Part shown: piece by piece, positions 28,536 through 38,900 of the stretch
Position numbering within the stretch: the first letter of the stretch is position 1
How the letters are laid out: the number at the start of each line of letters is the position of its first letter
DNA from: Flavobacteriales bacterium
GTDB taxonomy: Bacteria > Bacteroidota > Bacteroidia > Flavobacteriales > BACL11
Reading direction: 5' to 3'
Length of the DNA stretch: 39,542 nt
Assembly (NCBI GenBank): GCA_018652335.1
Contig: JABICI010000061.1
Span: 1-39,542 of the forward strand
The notes under the pieces: generated by a model
The model's input: only the letters and a program-made list of their open reading frames with translations
Told to the model about the DNA's origin: nothing
Database searches by the model: none
Position numbers and translations under genes: made by a program

Positions 28536-28982
28536 CTAAGACAACTCGTCCTTAACTAGTTTCGAAATTGTAGCGCTATCAGCTACACCATCTAGTTTAC
28601 CAATTAGAATCCCCATACACTTTCCCATATCCTTCATAGAATTAGCTCCGGATTTTCTTATGACTTCTTTAACAACTATTTTTATTTCATCATCATTCAT
28701 TTGAGTAGGCAAATAAAATTCTAAAAACTTCATCTGATTTATTTCGTCAACAGCAAGATCGTGTCTATCTTGATTTTCATAAATAATTGCAGAATCTTTC
28801 CTTTGCTTGACTAGCTTAGCAATTAACTTCAAAGAAATTACATCTGAAACCTGAGAAATTCCTTCTTTTGTTGCTTCTAGCATAATAGCAGATTTCACTG
28901 ATCTTAGAGCAGCTAACTTATCTGCATTTTTTTCTTTCATAGCTTCTCTAATATCAATATTTATCTTTTCTTGTAATGTCAT
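28536..28982 (-). CDS. GatB/YqeY domain-containing protein
   Basis: LQEKINIDIREAMKEKNADKLAALRSVKSAI; MKDMGKCMGILIGKLDGVADSATISKLVK. Confidence 0.9.
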   Translation of the reverse strand: MTLQEKINIDIREAMKEKNADKLAALRSVKSAIMLEATKEGISQVSDVISLKLIAKLVKQRKDSAIIYENQDRHDLAVDEINQMKFLEFYLPTQMNDDEIKIVVKEVIRKSGANSMKDMGKCMGILIGKLDGVADSATISKLVKDELS

Positions 28983-28986
28983 GTTA

Positions 28987-30003
28987 TTAATTATAAATGA
29001 TGTTATTATTTCTTAAATTATTTAGCGCTTCAATTGCAAATTCGTAATCAGGTTTAATTTCAATAGCTCTAGTATAATCAGATTCTGCTTGCTTTATGTT
29101 TCCTAAAGTCTCAAAGCATATACCTCTTGAATAATACGCTTCATAAAATTCAGAATTAGAATAAATAGCGTCAGAAAAATTATTTGTAGCTATATCATAA
29201 AGACCTAACTCCATATGTATAAAACCAATATTATAATGACCACTACTATGAAAGGGACTTATTCTATGTAATGAAGCATAAGATTCTAATGCATTATTCC
29301 AATCTAATTTACTTTGAAAGAATAGTGCTTTATTGTATAATGTTAACTCATCATCTGAATTAATATTTAAAGCATTGTTATAGTAATTAATTGCATTAGT
29401 GTCTCCTAACAAATGAAAAGTTTGTCCTAACTGAACATGAGCCTCAAAAAAATCAGGATTTATATTAACAGCATTTCTAAAACAATTAATAGCATTATCA
29501 TATCGCTTTAGTTGCTTAAATGCATAACCCATAAGCATATGTGTTTTCTCTTGATTGTAGTTGATTGCTAAAGAAGTATTAAAGTTATCAATAGCTTCTT
29601 CGAAATTATAATATGCTAAAAGAAGTTCTCCATTGATCGCATACGCTTCAAAACTTTCTTCATTAATTTCAATTGCTTTTTTGACATGTGCTTTTACAAG
29701 AGACGGGTATTTATAATTAGAAGAACCATCCCTTGATAAATCTAGATATAACTTGGCTATATTTAAATGATTTTCAAAATTTGAAGAATCTAAAGATATG
29801 ATTTCATTTAAATCATACAAAGCAGATTCAAAATTTCCTTTTAATTGATTATACCTAACTCTTTCATAAAGTAAATTAACATCACTAGGGTTTTGTGCAA
29901 TTCTTTCAGAAAGTATGATTATTTCTGATTTTTGTTCTTTATCATTTTTAGAAGTACAAGAAATAATAGTTAAAAAAGCAAATATTGCAATTTTATAATT
30001 CAT
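28987..30003 (-). CDS. TPR-repeat lipoprotein
   Basis: Signal and lipobox IISC; multiple TPR units (e.g. AINCFRNAVNINPDFFEAHVQLGQTFHLLGD). Confidence 0.88.
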   Translation of the reverse strand: MNYKIAIFAFLTIISCTSKNDKEQKSEIIILSERIAQNPSDVNLLYERVRYNQLKGNFESALYDLNEIISLDSSNFENHLNIAKLYLDLSRDGSSNYKYPSLVKAHVKKAIEINEESFEAYAINGELLLAYYNFEEAIDNFNTSLAINYNQEKTHMLMGYAFKQLKRYDNAINCFRNAVNINPDFFEAHVQLGQTFHLLGDTNAINYYNNALNINSDDELTLYNKALFFQSKLDWNNALESYASLHRISPFHSSGHYNIGFIHMELGLYDIATNNFSDAIYSNSEFYEAYYSRGICFETLGNIKQAESDYTRAIEIKPDYEFAIEALNNLRNNNIIYN

Positions 30004-30004
30004 T

Positions 30005-31006
30005 TTAATCTTTAGTTAAAGCTTCTTTGATTTTATCCTCAATTTCTTTAGAAAGTTCAGGATTATCAGCAATCATATTTTTTACTGCATCTCTTCCCTG
30101 CCCTAGCTTAGTATCTTCATAAGAAAACCATGAACCTGATTTCTTAACTATATCTAAATCAGTCGCTTTATCTAACAATTCGCCTGATCTTGATATACCT
30201 ACACCAAACATGATATCAAATTCAACATTCCTAAAAGGAGGTGCCACTTTATTTTTAACAACCTTCACTCTAGTTCTATTTCCAATAACTTCATCTCCAT
30301 TCTTAATTGCCCCTATTCTTCTAATATCAAGTCTTACAGAAGAATAAAATTTTAATGCATTTCCTCCAGTAGTTGTTTCTGGATTACCAAACATAACACC
30401 AATTTTCATTCTAATTTGGTTAATAAAAATAACAGTACAATTAGTCTTATGTATAGTAGCTGTAAGTTTTCTTAAAGCCTGTGACATTAATCTAGCGTGA
30501 AGACCCATTTTACTATCTCCCATCTCCCCTTCTATTTCAGATTTAGGGGTAAGGGCAGCAACAGAATCAATCACTACTAAATCAACAGCACCAGAACTAA
30601 TTAAATGATCAGCAATTTCAAGAGCTTGTTCACCATTATCAGGTTGAGAAATATATAAATTTTCAATATCTACTCCTAAAGCAGAAGCATATGAAGAATC
30701 AAATGCATGTTCAGCATCAATAAATGCTGCCAAACCTCCTTGTCTTTGAACTTCAGCTATTGCATGAATTGTTAGAGTTGTTTTTCCAGAAGATTCAGGA
30801 CCATATATTTCCACCACTCTTCCTCGTGGATAGCCCCCCACACCTAATGCTAAATCTAAATTTATTGAGCCAGTTGGTATTGAAGGAATATCTTCGACAA
30901 CTTTATCTCCTAATTTCATTAATACTCCTTTTCCATAAGATTTTTCTAACTTACCTATAGTAAGTTCTAAAACTTTTAATTTTTCGGTTTGCTCTTTTTT
31001 GCTCAT
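30005..31006 (-). CDS. recA: Recombinase RecA
   Basis: [77 protein letters not shown]. Confidence 0.97.
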   Translation of the reverse strand: MSKKEQTEKLKVLELTIGKLEKSYGKGVLMKLGDKVVEDIPSIPTGSINLDLALGVGGYPRGRVVEIYGPESSGKTTLTIHAIAEVQRQGGLAAFIDAEHAFDSSYASALGVDIENLYISQPDNGEQALEIADHLISSGAVDLVVIDSVAALTPKSEIEGEMGDSKMGLHARLMSQALRKLTATIHKTNCTVIFINQIRMKIGVMFGNPETTTGGNALKFYSSVRLDIRRIGAIKNGDEVIGNRTRVKVVKNKVAPPFRNVEFDIMFGVGISRSGELLDKATDLDIVKKSGSWFSYEDTKLGQGRDAVKNMIADNPELSKEIEDKIKEALTKD

Positions 31007-31073
31007 AGTATAATTATTTTATACAAAGTACAGAAAATCTTTTGCAATCAAGAAAAAAAACAAGTTTGATTTA

Positions 31074-31718
31074 TTAACAAAATTTCTTTTTATTAAAAAA
31101 TTTACATGAAGAAGAGACGCCACATACAGAACAGTTAGGCTTTCTAGCCTTACAGGTATATCTACCATGTAAAATGAGCCAGTGATGAGCAATATTTAAT
31201 AGATCCTTTGGAATTATCTTTAGTAATTGCATTTCACAATCAAGAGGTGTCTTTGCAGAGTTAACAAGGCCAATTCTATTAGAAACTCGAAAGACATGGG
31301 TATCAACAGGCATAGATGGAATATCAAAATATACTGAGGCAACTACATTAGCAGTCTTTCTTCCAACTCCAGGAAGCATTTGAAGATCTTTACTATTATT
31401 TGGAATTTTGGCATTAAAATCATTAATAAGCATATTTGATAATCCGAAAAGATGCTTAGCTTTATTACGTGGGTATGAACAAGATTTAATTAAAGTAAAA
31501 ATTTCATCAACAGAAGAGCTTGCCATTATCTCTGCGGTTGGCATTTTTTTAAAAAGATTCTTAGTAATGATGTTTACTCTCTTATCAGTACACTGTGCAG
31601 AAAGAACAACTGCAACTGTAAGTTCAAAAGCATTATTATATTCTAATTCTGTCTTAGCTTCAGGAAGATTTTTTGAAAAATATTCAATAAATCTATTTAC
31701 CCTATCTTTTTTCTTCAT
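31074..31718 (-). CDS. nth: Endonuclease III
   Basis: VVLSAQCTDKRVN, LPGVGRKTANVV, VDTHVFRVSNRIGL, Fe-S CKARKPNCSVCGVSSSC. Confidence 0.95.
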   Translation of the reverse strand: MKKKDRVNRFIEYFSKNLPEAKTELEYNNAFELTVAVVLSAQCTDKRVNIITKNLFKKMPTAEIMASSSVDEIFTLIKSCSYPRNKAKHLFGLSNMLINDFNAKIPNNSKDLQMLPGVGRKTANVVASVYFDIPSMPVDTHVFRVSNRIGLVNSAKTPLDCEMQLLKIIPKDLLNIAHHWLILHGRYTCKARKPNCSVCGVSSSCKFFNKKKFC

Positions 31719-31722
31719 TAAC

Positions 31723-31730
31723 CAAAATTA
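31723..31730 (-). promoter_or_regulatory. TAnnTTTG -7 element (TAATTTTG on minus strand), 4 nt before nth ATG
   Basis: Plus-strand CAAAATTA; minus-strand reading TAATTTTG-gtta-ATG(31718). Confidence 0.5.
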
Positions 31731-31759
31731 ATAAAAGAAAACATACAAGTAATATAAGA

Positions 31760-31963
31760 TTAGTTTAAATTAAAAAGATACACTTTTTCAGATTCTAACA
31801 CGATAGGCTTTACAGAATATGAATAAGCTAAAATAGTATTAATTGTACTTTCTCTAGGGTATGAAGTCGGCTCTAAAGAAGAGTTTTTGACAGAAAATTC
31901 TGTGTTTTTAGATTTTGAACATGCAATTATCTTTGATAATTTCGTAGTAGAGTTTATTTTCAT
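31760..31963 (-). CDS. Small conserved-looking protein, unknown function
   Basis: 67 aa with internal similarity (STTKLSKIIACSKSKN / ESTINTILAYSYSVKP); fills the gap between nth and the sigma factor gene on the same strand. Confidence 0.55.
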   Translation of the reverse strand: MKINSTTKLSKIIACSKSKNTEFSVKNSSLEPTSYPRESTINTILAYSYSVKPIVLESEKVYLFNLN

Positions 31964-32031
31964 ATATAAATAATTTAGTTTTCATTAACACCATAACGAA
32001 AATTAAAATAGTTTATTATATATAATTTAAA

Positions 32032-32619
32032 CTACTTATGAGAAAGGTCAATATTTTTATCTTCTGCCAAGCTTCGCAAGTTAATAAGTGCATACCTCAT
32101 TCTACCTAAAGCTGTATTAATGCTAACTCCAGTTTTAGCTGAAATCTCTTTAAAAGACATATCTTCAAAATATCTCATCCTTAAAACATTCATTTGTTCA
32201 ATTGGAAGATCATCAATTAATAAATTGAGATCTAAATGAATTCTTTTTCTAATCATTTGCTCATCTTGAGACAAACTATCATCTTTGATAATATCAAAAA
32301 TATTAAATTGATCATTTGGTCTGACACTTTTAATTTTTGATTCTTTTCTAAAATGATCTATTACAAGATTATGAGAGATTCTCATTATCCAAGGAAGAAA
32401 CTTCCCTTCTTCATTGTATTTTCCCTTTTTAAGTGAATTAATTACCTTAATAAAGGTATCTTGGAAAATATCTTCTGAAATATCTCTATTTTTTATTTTA
32501 GACATTATAAAAGCATAAACTCTACTTTTATGACGATTTAACAAAATCTCAAATGATGAGTTATCACCTGCTAAATAGTTCTTTATTAAATCTTTATCGG
32601 ATAGAACGCTAACTAACAT
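32032..32619 (-). CDS. RNA polymerase sigma-70 family (ECF-type) factor
   Basis: Region 2 EDIFQDTFIKVINSLKKGKYNEEGKFLPWIMRISHNLVIDHFRKE; region 4 MRYFEDMSFKEISAKTGVSINTALGRMRYAL. Confidence 0.92.
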   Translation of the reverse strand: MLVSVLSDKDLIKNYLAGDNSSFEILLNRHKSRVYAFIMSKIKNRDISEDIFQDTFIKVINSLKKGKYNEEGKFLPWIMRISHNLVIDHFRKESKIKSVRPNDQFNIFDIIKDDSLSQDEQMIRKRIHLDLNLLIDDLPIEQMNVLRMRYFEDMSFKEISAKTGVSINTALGRMRYALINLRSLAEDKNIDLSHK

Positions 32620-32695
32620 ATACTTATTTTTGATTAATAAAATTTTAAGTAAATGTTTGTCTTATAAGCGTTTTTTTATTGATTATTTCTATTGA

Positions 32696-32727
32696 CAAAT
32701 ATAATGCATCAATTTTAATTATCCAAA
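32696..32727 (-). promoter_or_regulatory. Promoter of sigma factor gene (TTTG-N20-TATATTTG)
   Basis: Plus-strand CAAATATA (32696-32703) and CAAA (32724-32727), i.e. minus-strand TTTG-20 nt-TATATTTG; matches the Bacteroidetes -33/-7 architecture. Confidence 0.65.
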
Positions 32728-32737
32728 TGGATTTGTT

Positions 32738-32745
32738 TAAGTTTG
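32738..32745 (+). promoter_or_regulatory. TAnnTTTG -7 element (TAAGTTTG) upstream of uvrA
   Basis: 19 nt between the element and ATG 32765; divergent with the sigma factor promoter. Confidence 0.45.
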
Positions 32746-32764
32746 CAAATTAGGCAAAATTCAA

Positions 32765-35545
32765 ATGACTGAAAAAACAAAAAATACTAGAGATTATATT
32801 GATATCAAAGGTGCTAAATTACATAACCTAAAAAATATATCAATTAGTATTCCCAAAAACAAACTAATAGTTATCTCTGGAGTTTCTGGAAGTGGAAAAT
32901 CTTCATTGGCATTTGACACACTATTTGCTGAAGGTCAAAGAAGGTATATTGAAAGCCTATCATCATATGCACGCCAATTTCTAGGTAAAATTCAGAAACC
33001 TGATGTTGATGAAATATTAGGTATTTGCCCAGCAATAGCTATTGAGCAGAAAACAACAACTAACAATCCAAGATCAACAATCGGCACCTCAACTGAGATA
33101 TATGACTACTTAAAATTACTTTTTGCTAGAATTGGAAAGACTTACTCGCCAATTTCAAACAATGAAGTGAAAAAACACCAAATTAGTGATGTAGTTGATT
33201 TTATTAAAAAACAAACATTAGATTCAATTGTTTTAATATTAGCAAAAAGCATTAAAAACAACAATGAATTATTAAATTCTTTAATTCAACAGGGATTTTC
33301 TAGAATATTTTTTAATAATAAAGTTCATAAAATAAGAGATTTGATAAATAATCAAATATCAATTACAAACCAAGAAATTTTTATTGTAATAGACCGTATT
33401 ATAATAGTAAAAGAAATTGATGAATCAAGGATAGCCGATTCAATTCAAACTGCATTTTTTGAAGGACATGGCGAATGCACATTGTTTATAGATGGAGAAT
33501 TAGCTTTGTTTTCAAACAGGTATGAATTAGATGGAATTACTTTTGAAAAACCTTCTACAAATTTATTCTCATTTAACAATCCATATGGTGCTTGTAAAGT
33601 ATGTGAAGGCTATGGTTCAGTTCTAGGAATTGACAAAGAAAAGGTAATACAAAATGAAGAGTTATCTGTTTATAGTGGGGTTGTAGCATGTTGGAATGGC
33701 GAAAAACTTAAAATTTGGAAGGAAAGATTTATTTCGCGTTCTTCAAAATATGATTTTCCTATACATAAACCCTACAAACATCTTACTAAAGAAGAAAAGC
33801 TACTATTATGGGAGGGAAAGGAAAAATGCAAAGGAATTAATCAATTCTTCAAAAAACTTGAAAGCGATAAATATAAGATTCAAAATAGAGTATTGATCGC
33901 AAGATATCGAGGAAAGACTAGATGTCATGATTGTATGGGAAGTAGACTTAGAAAAGATGCTCTTTTTGTAAAATTTGGAAATAAAAATATCGCTGAAATA
34001 AATAGTATGAATATTATTCAGGCTATTAATTTTTTTGATAATGTAACACTAAATAATGCAGATAATAGTATCGCAGATCGATTAATTATAGAAATTAAAA
34101 GTAGATTATATTATTTAAATGAAGTTGGTTTGGGGTACCTGACATTAGATAGAAAATCAAATACTTTATCTGGTGGAGAATCTCAAAGAATTAACCTTGC
34201 TACATCTATTGGAAGTTCACTTGTAGGAGCCATGTATATATTAGATGAACCAAGTATAGGATTGCATTCCAAAGATACAGAAAGACTTATAAAAGTGCTT
34301 AAGGAACTAAGAGACGTAGGAAATACTGTAATTGTTGTAGAGCATGATGAAGAAATAATGATCGAAGCGGATCAGATTATAGATATAGGTCCTGATGCTG
34401 GTCTTAATGGTGGAGAGATAATCTATCAAGGTAAACTGAAAAATATTTTTAAAGAAGAGAAAAGCCTTACAACAAAATATTTATCAGGAAAATTAAAAAT
34501 TTCTACTCCTACTAAAAGAAGAAATTTAAAAGATAAAATAGTTATAAAAAAGATAACACAACACAATTTAAAAAATTTGGACATATCTATACCTGTTGGG
34601 GGATTAACTCTGGTTACTGGAATGAGTGGCTCAGGAAAATCTACACTAGTGAGAGATGTTTTAAGAAATGCACTTAATAATCATTTTGGCAATTTTTCAA
34701 AAGAAAACAAAAATTATAATACAATTCAAGTAACTACACAAAATTTAACAAAATTAGAATTTATAGATCAAAACCCAATTGGAAAATCTTCTAGGTCTAA
34801 CCCATCAACTTATCTTAAAGTATATGATGATATACGTAAATTATTTGCTACTCAGAAACTGTCAATATTAAGAAAATATACTCCGGGCTATTTCTCTTTT
34901 AATGTTGATGGAGGACGGTGCGAAAATTGTAAAGGTGAAGGAGAAACTAAAATTGAAATGCAGTTTATGGCAGATGTTTACCTTGAGTGTACAGAATGTA
35001 AAGGCAAAAGATTTAAAAAGGAAGTTTTAGAAATACAATTTGGTGATAAAAATATCTCTCAAATTTTAAACTTGTCAGTAAATGAAGCAATTACTTATTT
35101 CAGGAAAAATAATGAGGATTCAATAGCAAAAAAATTACAACCACTTTATGATGTTGGCCTAGGGTATGTTAAATTAGGCCAATCATCTAACACTTTAAGT
35201 GGTGGCGAAGCACAGCGAATAAAATTAGCATTATTTCTAAGTAAGGGAAATACATCGGAAAAGACAATATTTATTTTTGACGAACCAACTACAGGACTTC
35301 ACTTTCATGATATAAAAAAACTTCTTAATTCATTTCATGCGCTTATTGAGAAAGGTCATACGATTATTTGTATCGAACATAATCTTGATGTAATAAAATG
35401 TGCAGACTGGATTATTGATCTTGGACCTGAAGGAGGTGATAATGGGGGTAAGATAGTTTTCGAAGGAACTCCTGAAAATATAATTAATTCTAGTACTTCT
35501 ATCACAGGTAAATACTTGAAAAAAAAATTAGCTGATAGAGTCTAA
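32765..35545 (+). CDS. uvrA: Excinuclease ABC subunit A
   Basis: VISGVSGSGKSSLAFDTLFAEGQRRYIESLSSYARQFLG, two ABC signatures (LSGGESQRI, LSGGEAQRI), zinc-finger CENCKGEGETKIEMQFMADVYLECTECKGKRF. Confidence 0.97.
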   Translation: MTEKTKNTRDYIDIKGAKLHNLKNISISIPKNKLIVISGVSGSGKSSLAFDTLFAEGQRRYIESLSSYARQFLGKIQKPDVDEILGICPAIAIEQKTTTNNPRSTIGTSTEIYDYLKLLFARIGKTYSPISNNEVKKHQISDVVDFIKKQTLDSIVLILAKSIKNNNELLNSLIQQGFSRIFFNNKVHKIRDLINNQISITNQEIFIVIDRIIIVKEIDESRIADSIQTAFFEGHGECTLFIDGELALFSNRYELDGITFEKPSTNLFSFNNPYGACKVCEGYGSVLGIDKEKVIQNEELSVYSGVVACWNGEKLKIWKERFISRSSKYDFPIHKPYKHLTKEEKLLLWEGKEKCKGINQFFKKLESDKYKIQNRVLIARYRGKTRCHDCMGSRLRKDALFVKFGNKNIAEINSMNIIQAINFFDNVTLNNADNSIADRLIIEIKSRLYYLNEVGLGYLTLDRKSNTLSGGESQRINLATSIGSSLVGAMYILDEPSIGLHSKDTERLIKVLKELRDVGNTVIVVEHDEEIMIEADQIIDIGPDAGLNGGEIIYQGKLKNIFKEEKSLTTKYLSGKLKISTPTKRRNLKDKIVIKKITQHNLKNLDISIPVGGLTLVTGMSGSGKSTLVRDVLRNALNNHFGNFSKENKNYNTIQVTTQNLTKLEFIDQNPIGKSSRSNPSTYLKVYDDIRKLFATQKLSILRKYTPGYFSFNVDGGRCENCKGEGETKIEMQFMADVYLECTECKGKRFKKEVLEIQFGDKNISQILNLSVNEAITYFRKNNEDSIAKKLQPLYDVGLGYVKLGQSSNTLSGGEAQRIKLALFLSKGNTSEKTIFIFDEPTTGLHFHDIKKLLNSFHALIEKGHTIICIEHNLDVIKCADWIIDLGPEGGDNGGKIVFEGTPENIINSSTSITGKYLKKKLADRV

Positions 35546-35941
35546 ATAACTTTGAAGAATAATTGTAGCACTAACTTCATCAACTAATGACTTATCTCTT
35601 CTTTTGGATTTTTTCAATCCACTAGCTAAAATACTTCTACTTGCAATTTTAGAAGTAAATCTCTCATCAATCATATGCACACAAATTTCAGGATATAACT
35701 TTTTAAGTCTTTTCACAAATCCATAAACATGACCAGTGCTATCAGTTTTAGTACCATCTAAATTTTTTGGATCTCCAATTACAAAACATTCAATATTTTC
35801 TTTTAATAACAACTTTTCAATAAAATCCTCTATTTTATGAGTTGTAACAGTAGTTAATCCACTTGAAACTAATTGTAAAGCATCAGTAATAGCTATACCA
35901 GTGCGCTTAGTACCATAATCAATACCTAGCGCTTTACCCAC
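35528..35941 (-). CDS. ruvX: Putative pre-16S rRNA nuclease / Holliday junction resolvase RuvX (YqgF)
   Basis: MGKALGIDYGTKRTGIAITDALQLVSSGLTTV; FVIGDPKNLDG; MIDERFTSKIASR; KSLVDEVSATIILQSYL. Confidence 0.93.
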   Translation of the reverse strand: MGKALGIDYGTKRTGIAITDALQLVSSGLTTVTTHKIEDFIEKLLLKENIECFVIGDPKNLDGTKTDSTGHVYGFVKRLKKLYPEICVHMIDERFTSKIASRSILASGLKKSKRRDKSLVDEVSATIILQSYLDSIS

Positions 35942-38900
35942 TATTGCTTAACTATTTGATATGTAATTGATTCTGGCATTACTTTTATAGTATAATTACC
36001 TGCTGGATAACTATTCATATCTAGTAATGATTTGACAACTTGATTATTCATTTTTCTGATAAGTTTGCCATTAGCATCATAAATCTCAATATCGTGTTGC
36101 TTATCATCATTATAAGTTAAATTAAAATTGCCTAAGCTAGGATTAGGAAAAAGTTCAAAATCAAAATCTTCTAGATTAACATTAGTAGATAAGCCTAAAT
36201 CAATAGGAGGAAATACAATATAATCTAACCAGGCACAATCCTGTCCATCAGAAACAGCGCCATCTTTATCATATTCCCACTCAAAATCATGATTCCCAAC
36301 ACTCACAGGAAATGAAACAAAACTCCAAGCATTATCTATACCTGACCACTCCCCTTGTTTATTTCCATCGATGTAAAATTGTAGAAAATCATAATCTTGT
36401 TCAGAAGAAACAAATTTATAAAATGAAACTTGCCCAGGTGCAGTTACATCAACATTGATATCTAAATGAGAAACCTCACCATCAGGTAAAGATGAACCAG
36501 ATTTTGTTGAGTTAACACCTTCATAGACATTTACATTATCTATTGTCCAAGGATAATCAATATCATTAACCCATGCAAATTGAGTAAAGTCTCCTGTCTC
36601 ATAATCTTCATCTATTACTCCAATAGTTTGACTAAAAGTATTAGAGTAAGAATAGAAACCATCAGTTAAATCAAATGGAAACTGTGCAAGAGTACCAACA
36701 GGAGTATTAGGATCAATTGTAATATTAAAATTTATTGATTGTTGTCCATTAACTGCTAAAATTGGAACATTAATAGATGATGAGTTTACAGTAACGAAAG
36801 ATGAAAGGCAAGATAAGTCAGCTGATAAATTAGCAATATCAGCATGGCCTACATTTGTTACATCAACAATTAAATCTAAGGTCTCACCAGCATCTAACAC
36901 TCCATTATTATTCCCAAGTACAGCATCATTAACAGCAAAGTTAGTCTCATCTAAAACAGGAGCGTTAATTATAACATTAAGATTTGAACTCCAAGAATTT
37001 CCTAAATTATCAGTCATTGTTAATAAAAAAGATGCAGGATGTTGATCTGGAACAAAGAAGGATACTTGGAAGCTAAATGGTGTAGGAAGCGTAGCAATCT
37101 GTGAAGCATTTATTATAGGAACATTAACTGTATTGTTAATTAAGGTTACATATGGATCATTAGACGTGATTACAACATTTACACTTGTAGCGTTATTAGA
37201 ACCAACATTATGAAGGTCTATTGACATATCTACAAGTTCACTATAGTCAGCCAATGAGTTATTATTTCCATTAACATCTGTTATTGTATTAGATGCATAA
37301 ATAACATATGGTCCGTTTGGAGATATAATTTGAACTGTTCCTATATAAGGCTCTTTAAACTGTTTAGTAATCACAATATCTGCTACACCAACATTAGAGA
37401 TGGCAGGAAAGGATAAATTTACTACACCTGTTGCATCAGCTAACTTGGCATCTAGTAATACCCCATTCATTGATATAGCTACATAAGCATTTTCCTCAGT
37501 ATTAACAGTAAAATTAGTAATACCTACAGGGCTAGCTGCAGCGTGAGAAACTACTAATGGAGTAGGCACACCGATATATGGCATAAGTGATGGATCTCCC
37601 ATTAAGTGATATATTTCCCAATAATATTCCTCAGAACCTCCAGCTTCAGTAACCGCTAAATTACCTGAATACATCATCTGTGAAGCGGTTATAAACCAAT
37701 CGTCTTGAATTTCTCCATTCTCATGCATAAGACAATCATAAGTAGCTAATCCTGTTCCTGAATAAGTAGGATTAGCTGATATAGAACCATTTCCTACACC
37801 CCACCAGAAATCTTCGTTCCAATACGTATTATTACTACCACCTATATAAGCAACAGCACCTTTATTACTTGCTCTTAGTAAACCCTCTCCAAAACACTCA
37901 GCAACATCAAACTTATTTGATTGGCAACAATTTCCAATCATCACTCCGTATTTATCATAATTTTGAAGGCCATTTATATCTGAAAGTTCAAATGAAGGGT
38001 CAGACCATCCAGAAGGACCACAATGTGCAGTGTAATTAGCAAAACCAACACCATTACTAATATCTGCAATAATAGCGGGAGATGCTTGTGACATATCTGA
38101 TGTGATTGGTGTTCCTGAACCATAAAGATAATTATGAATAGTTAGACCATGGGCAACATTAAAGTAGTTATCAGTACCATAATTAATTTGCCCATTTCCA
38201 TAAGTTGGAGCCATTTGAGCATCAACTCCAGCAACAAGCACAATCTCATCTAAATATGATGGATCAGCTAAGGTATACTGCTCGTATGTTAATGTTTTGT
38301 TAACTTGTATTTCGACTTCTCCAGAATTAGTTGCAGACATTCTACCAAAATACATTTCTGGATAAAAATCACCATTTCCATCAAATTCACAGTAATACAT
38401 GTCAGATAAATGAGAACCAGAATTTCCAGAAAAAGAAGGAACCTGAGCATCATCACCGACAATTAGCAAGTAAGTCGGTGCAGGGTCAGTTAATGTAGCA
38501 TTGTCGTACATGTCTTTGATAAATGCATGAATTGAAGATGTAGAGTTTCCAACTAATGGATCATTTGTATAAGCTTCAATTACGTTAAAACCTTTTTTTG
38601 TTTTCCAATCTATTAAAGGTTGTAAAGCAGGTTGAAAGCTTGGGTCAGATACAATAACATACTTTACAGGATATGTAGTAATTAAATCTTTATCCTGAAC
38701 AGGGATGTAATTTATAGAACTCTTAAACAAATGATTGAAATGTGGAGAGTAATACTTACTTATATTTGATGAATGAGATTCAAAATCTATATTTTTGAAT
38801 TTAACATTAACTTCTAATTTAGTAGTGATTAAAAGTTCATTTGTTGTTGGATTATATTTAAATGGAGATACGGATAAACGTGCTAATTGTTGACCTCTCA

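Noticed and set aside
31408-31731. 107-aa plus-strand ORF antisense to nth
   Set aside because: Fully explained by the conserved nth gene on the other strand.
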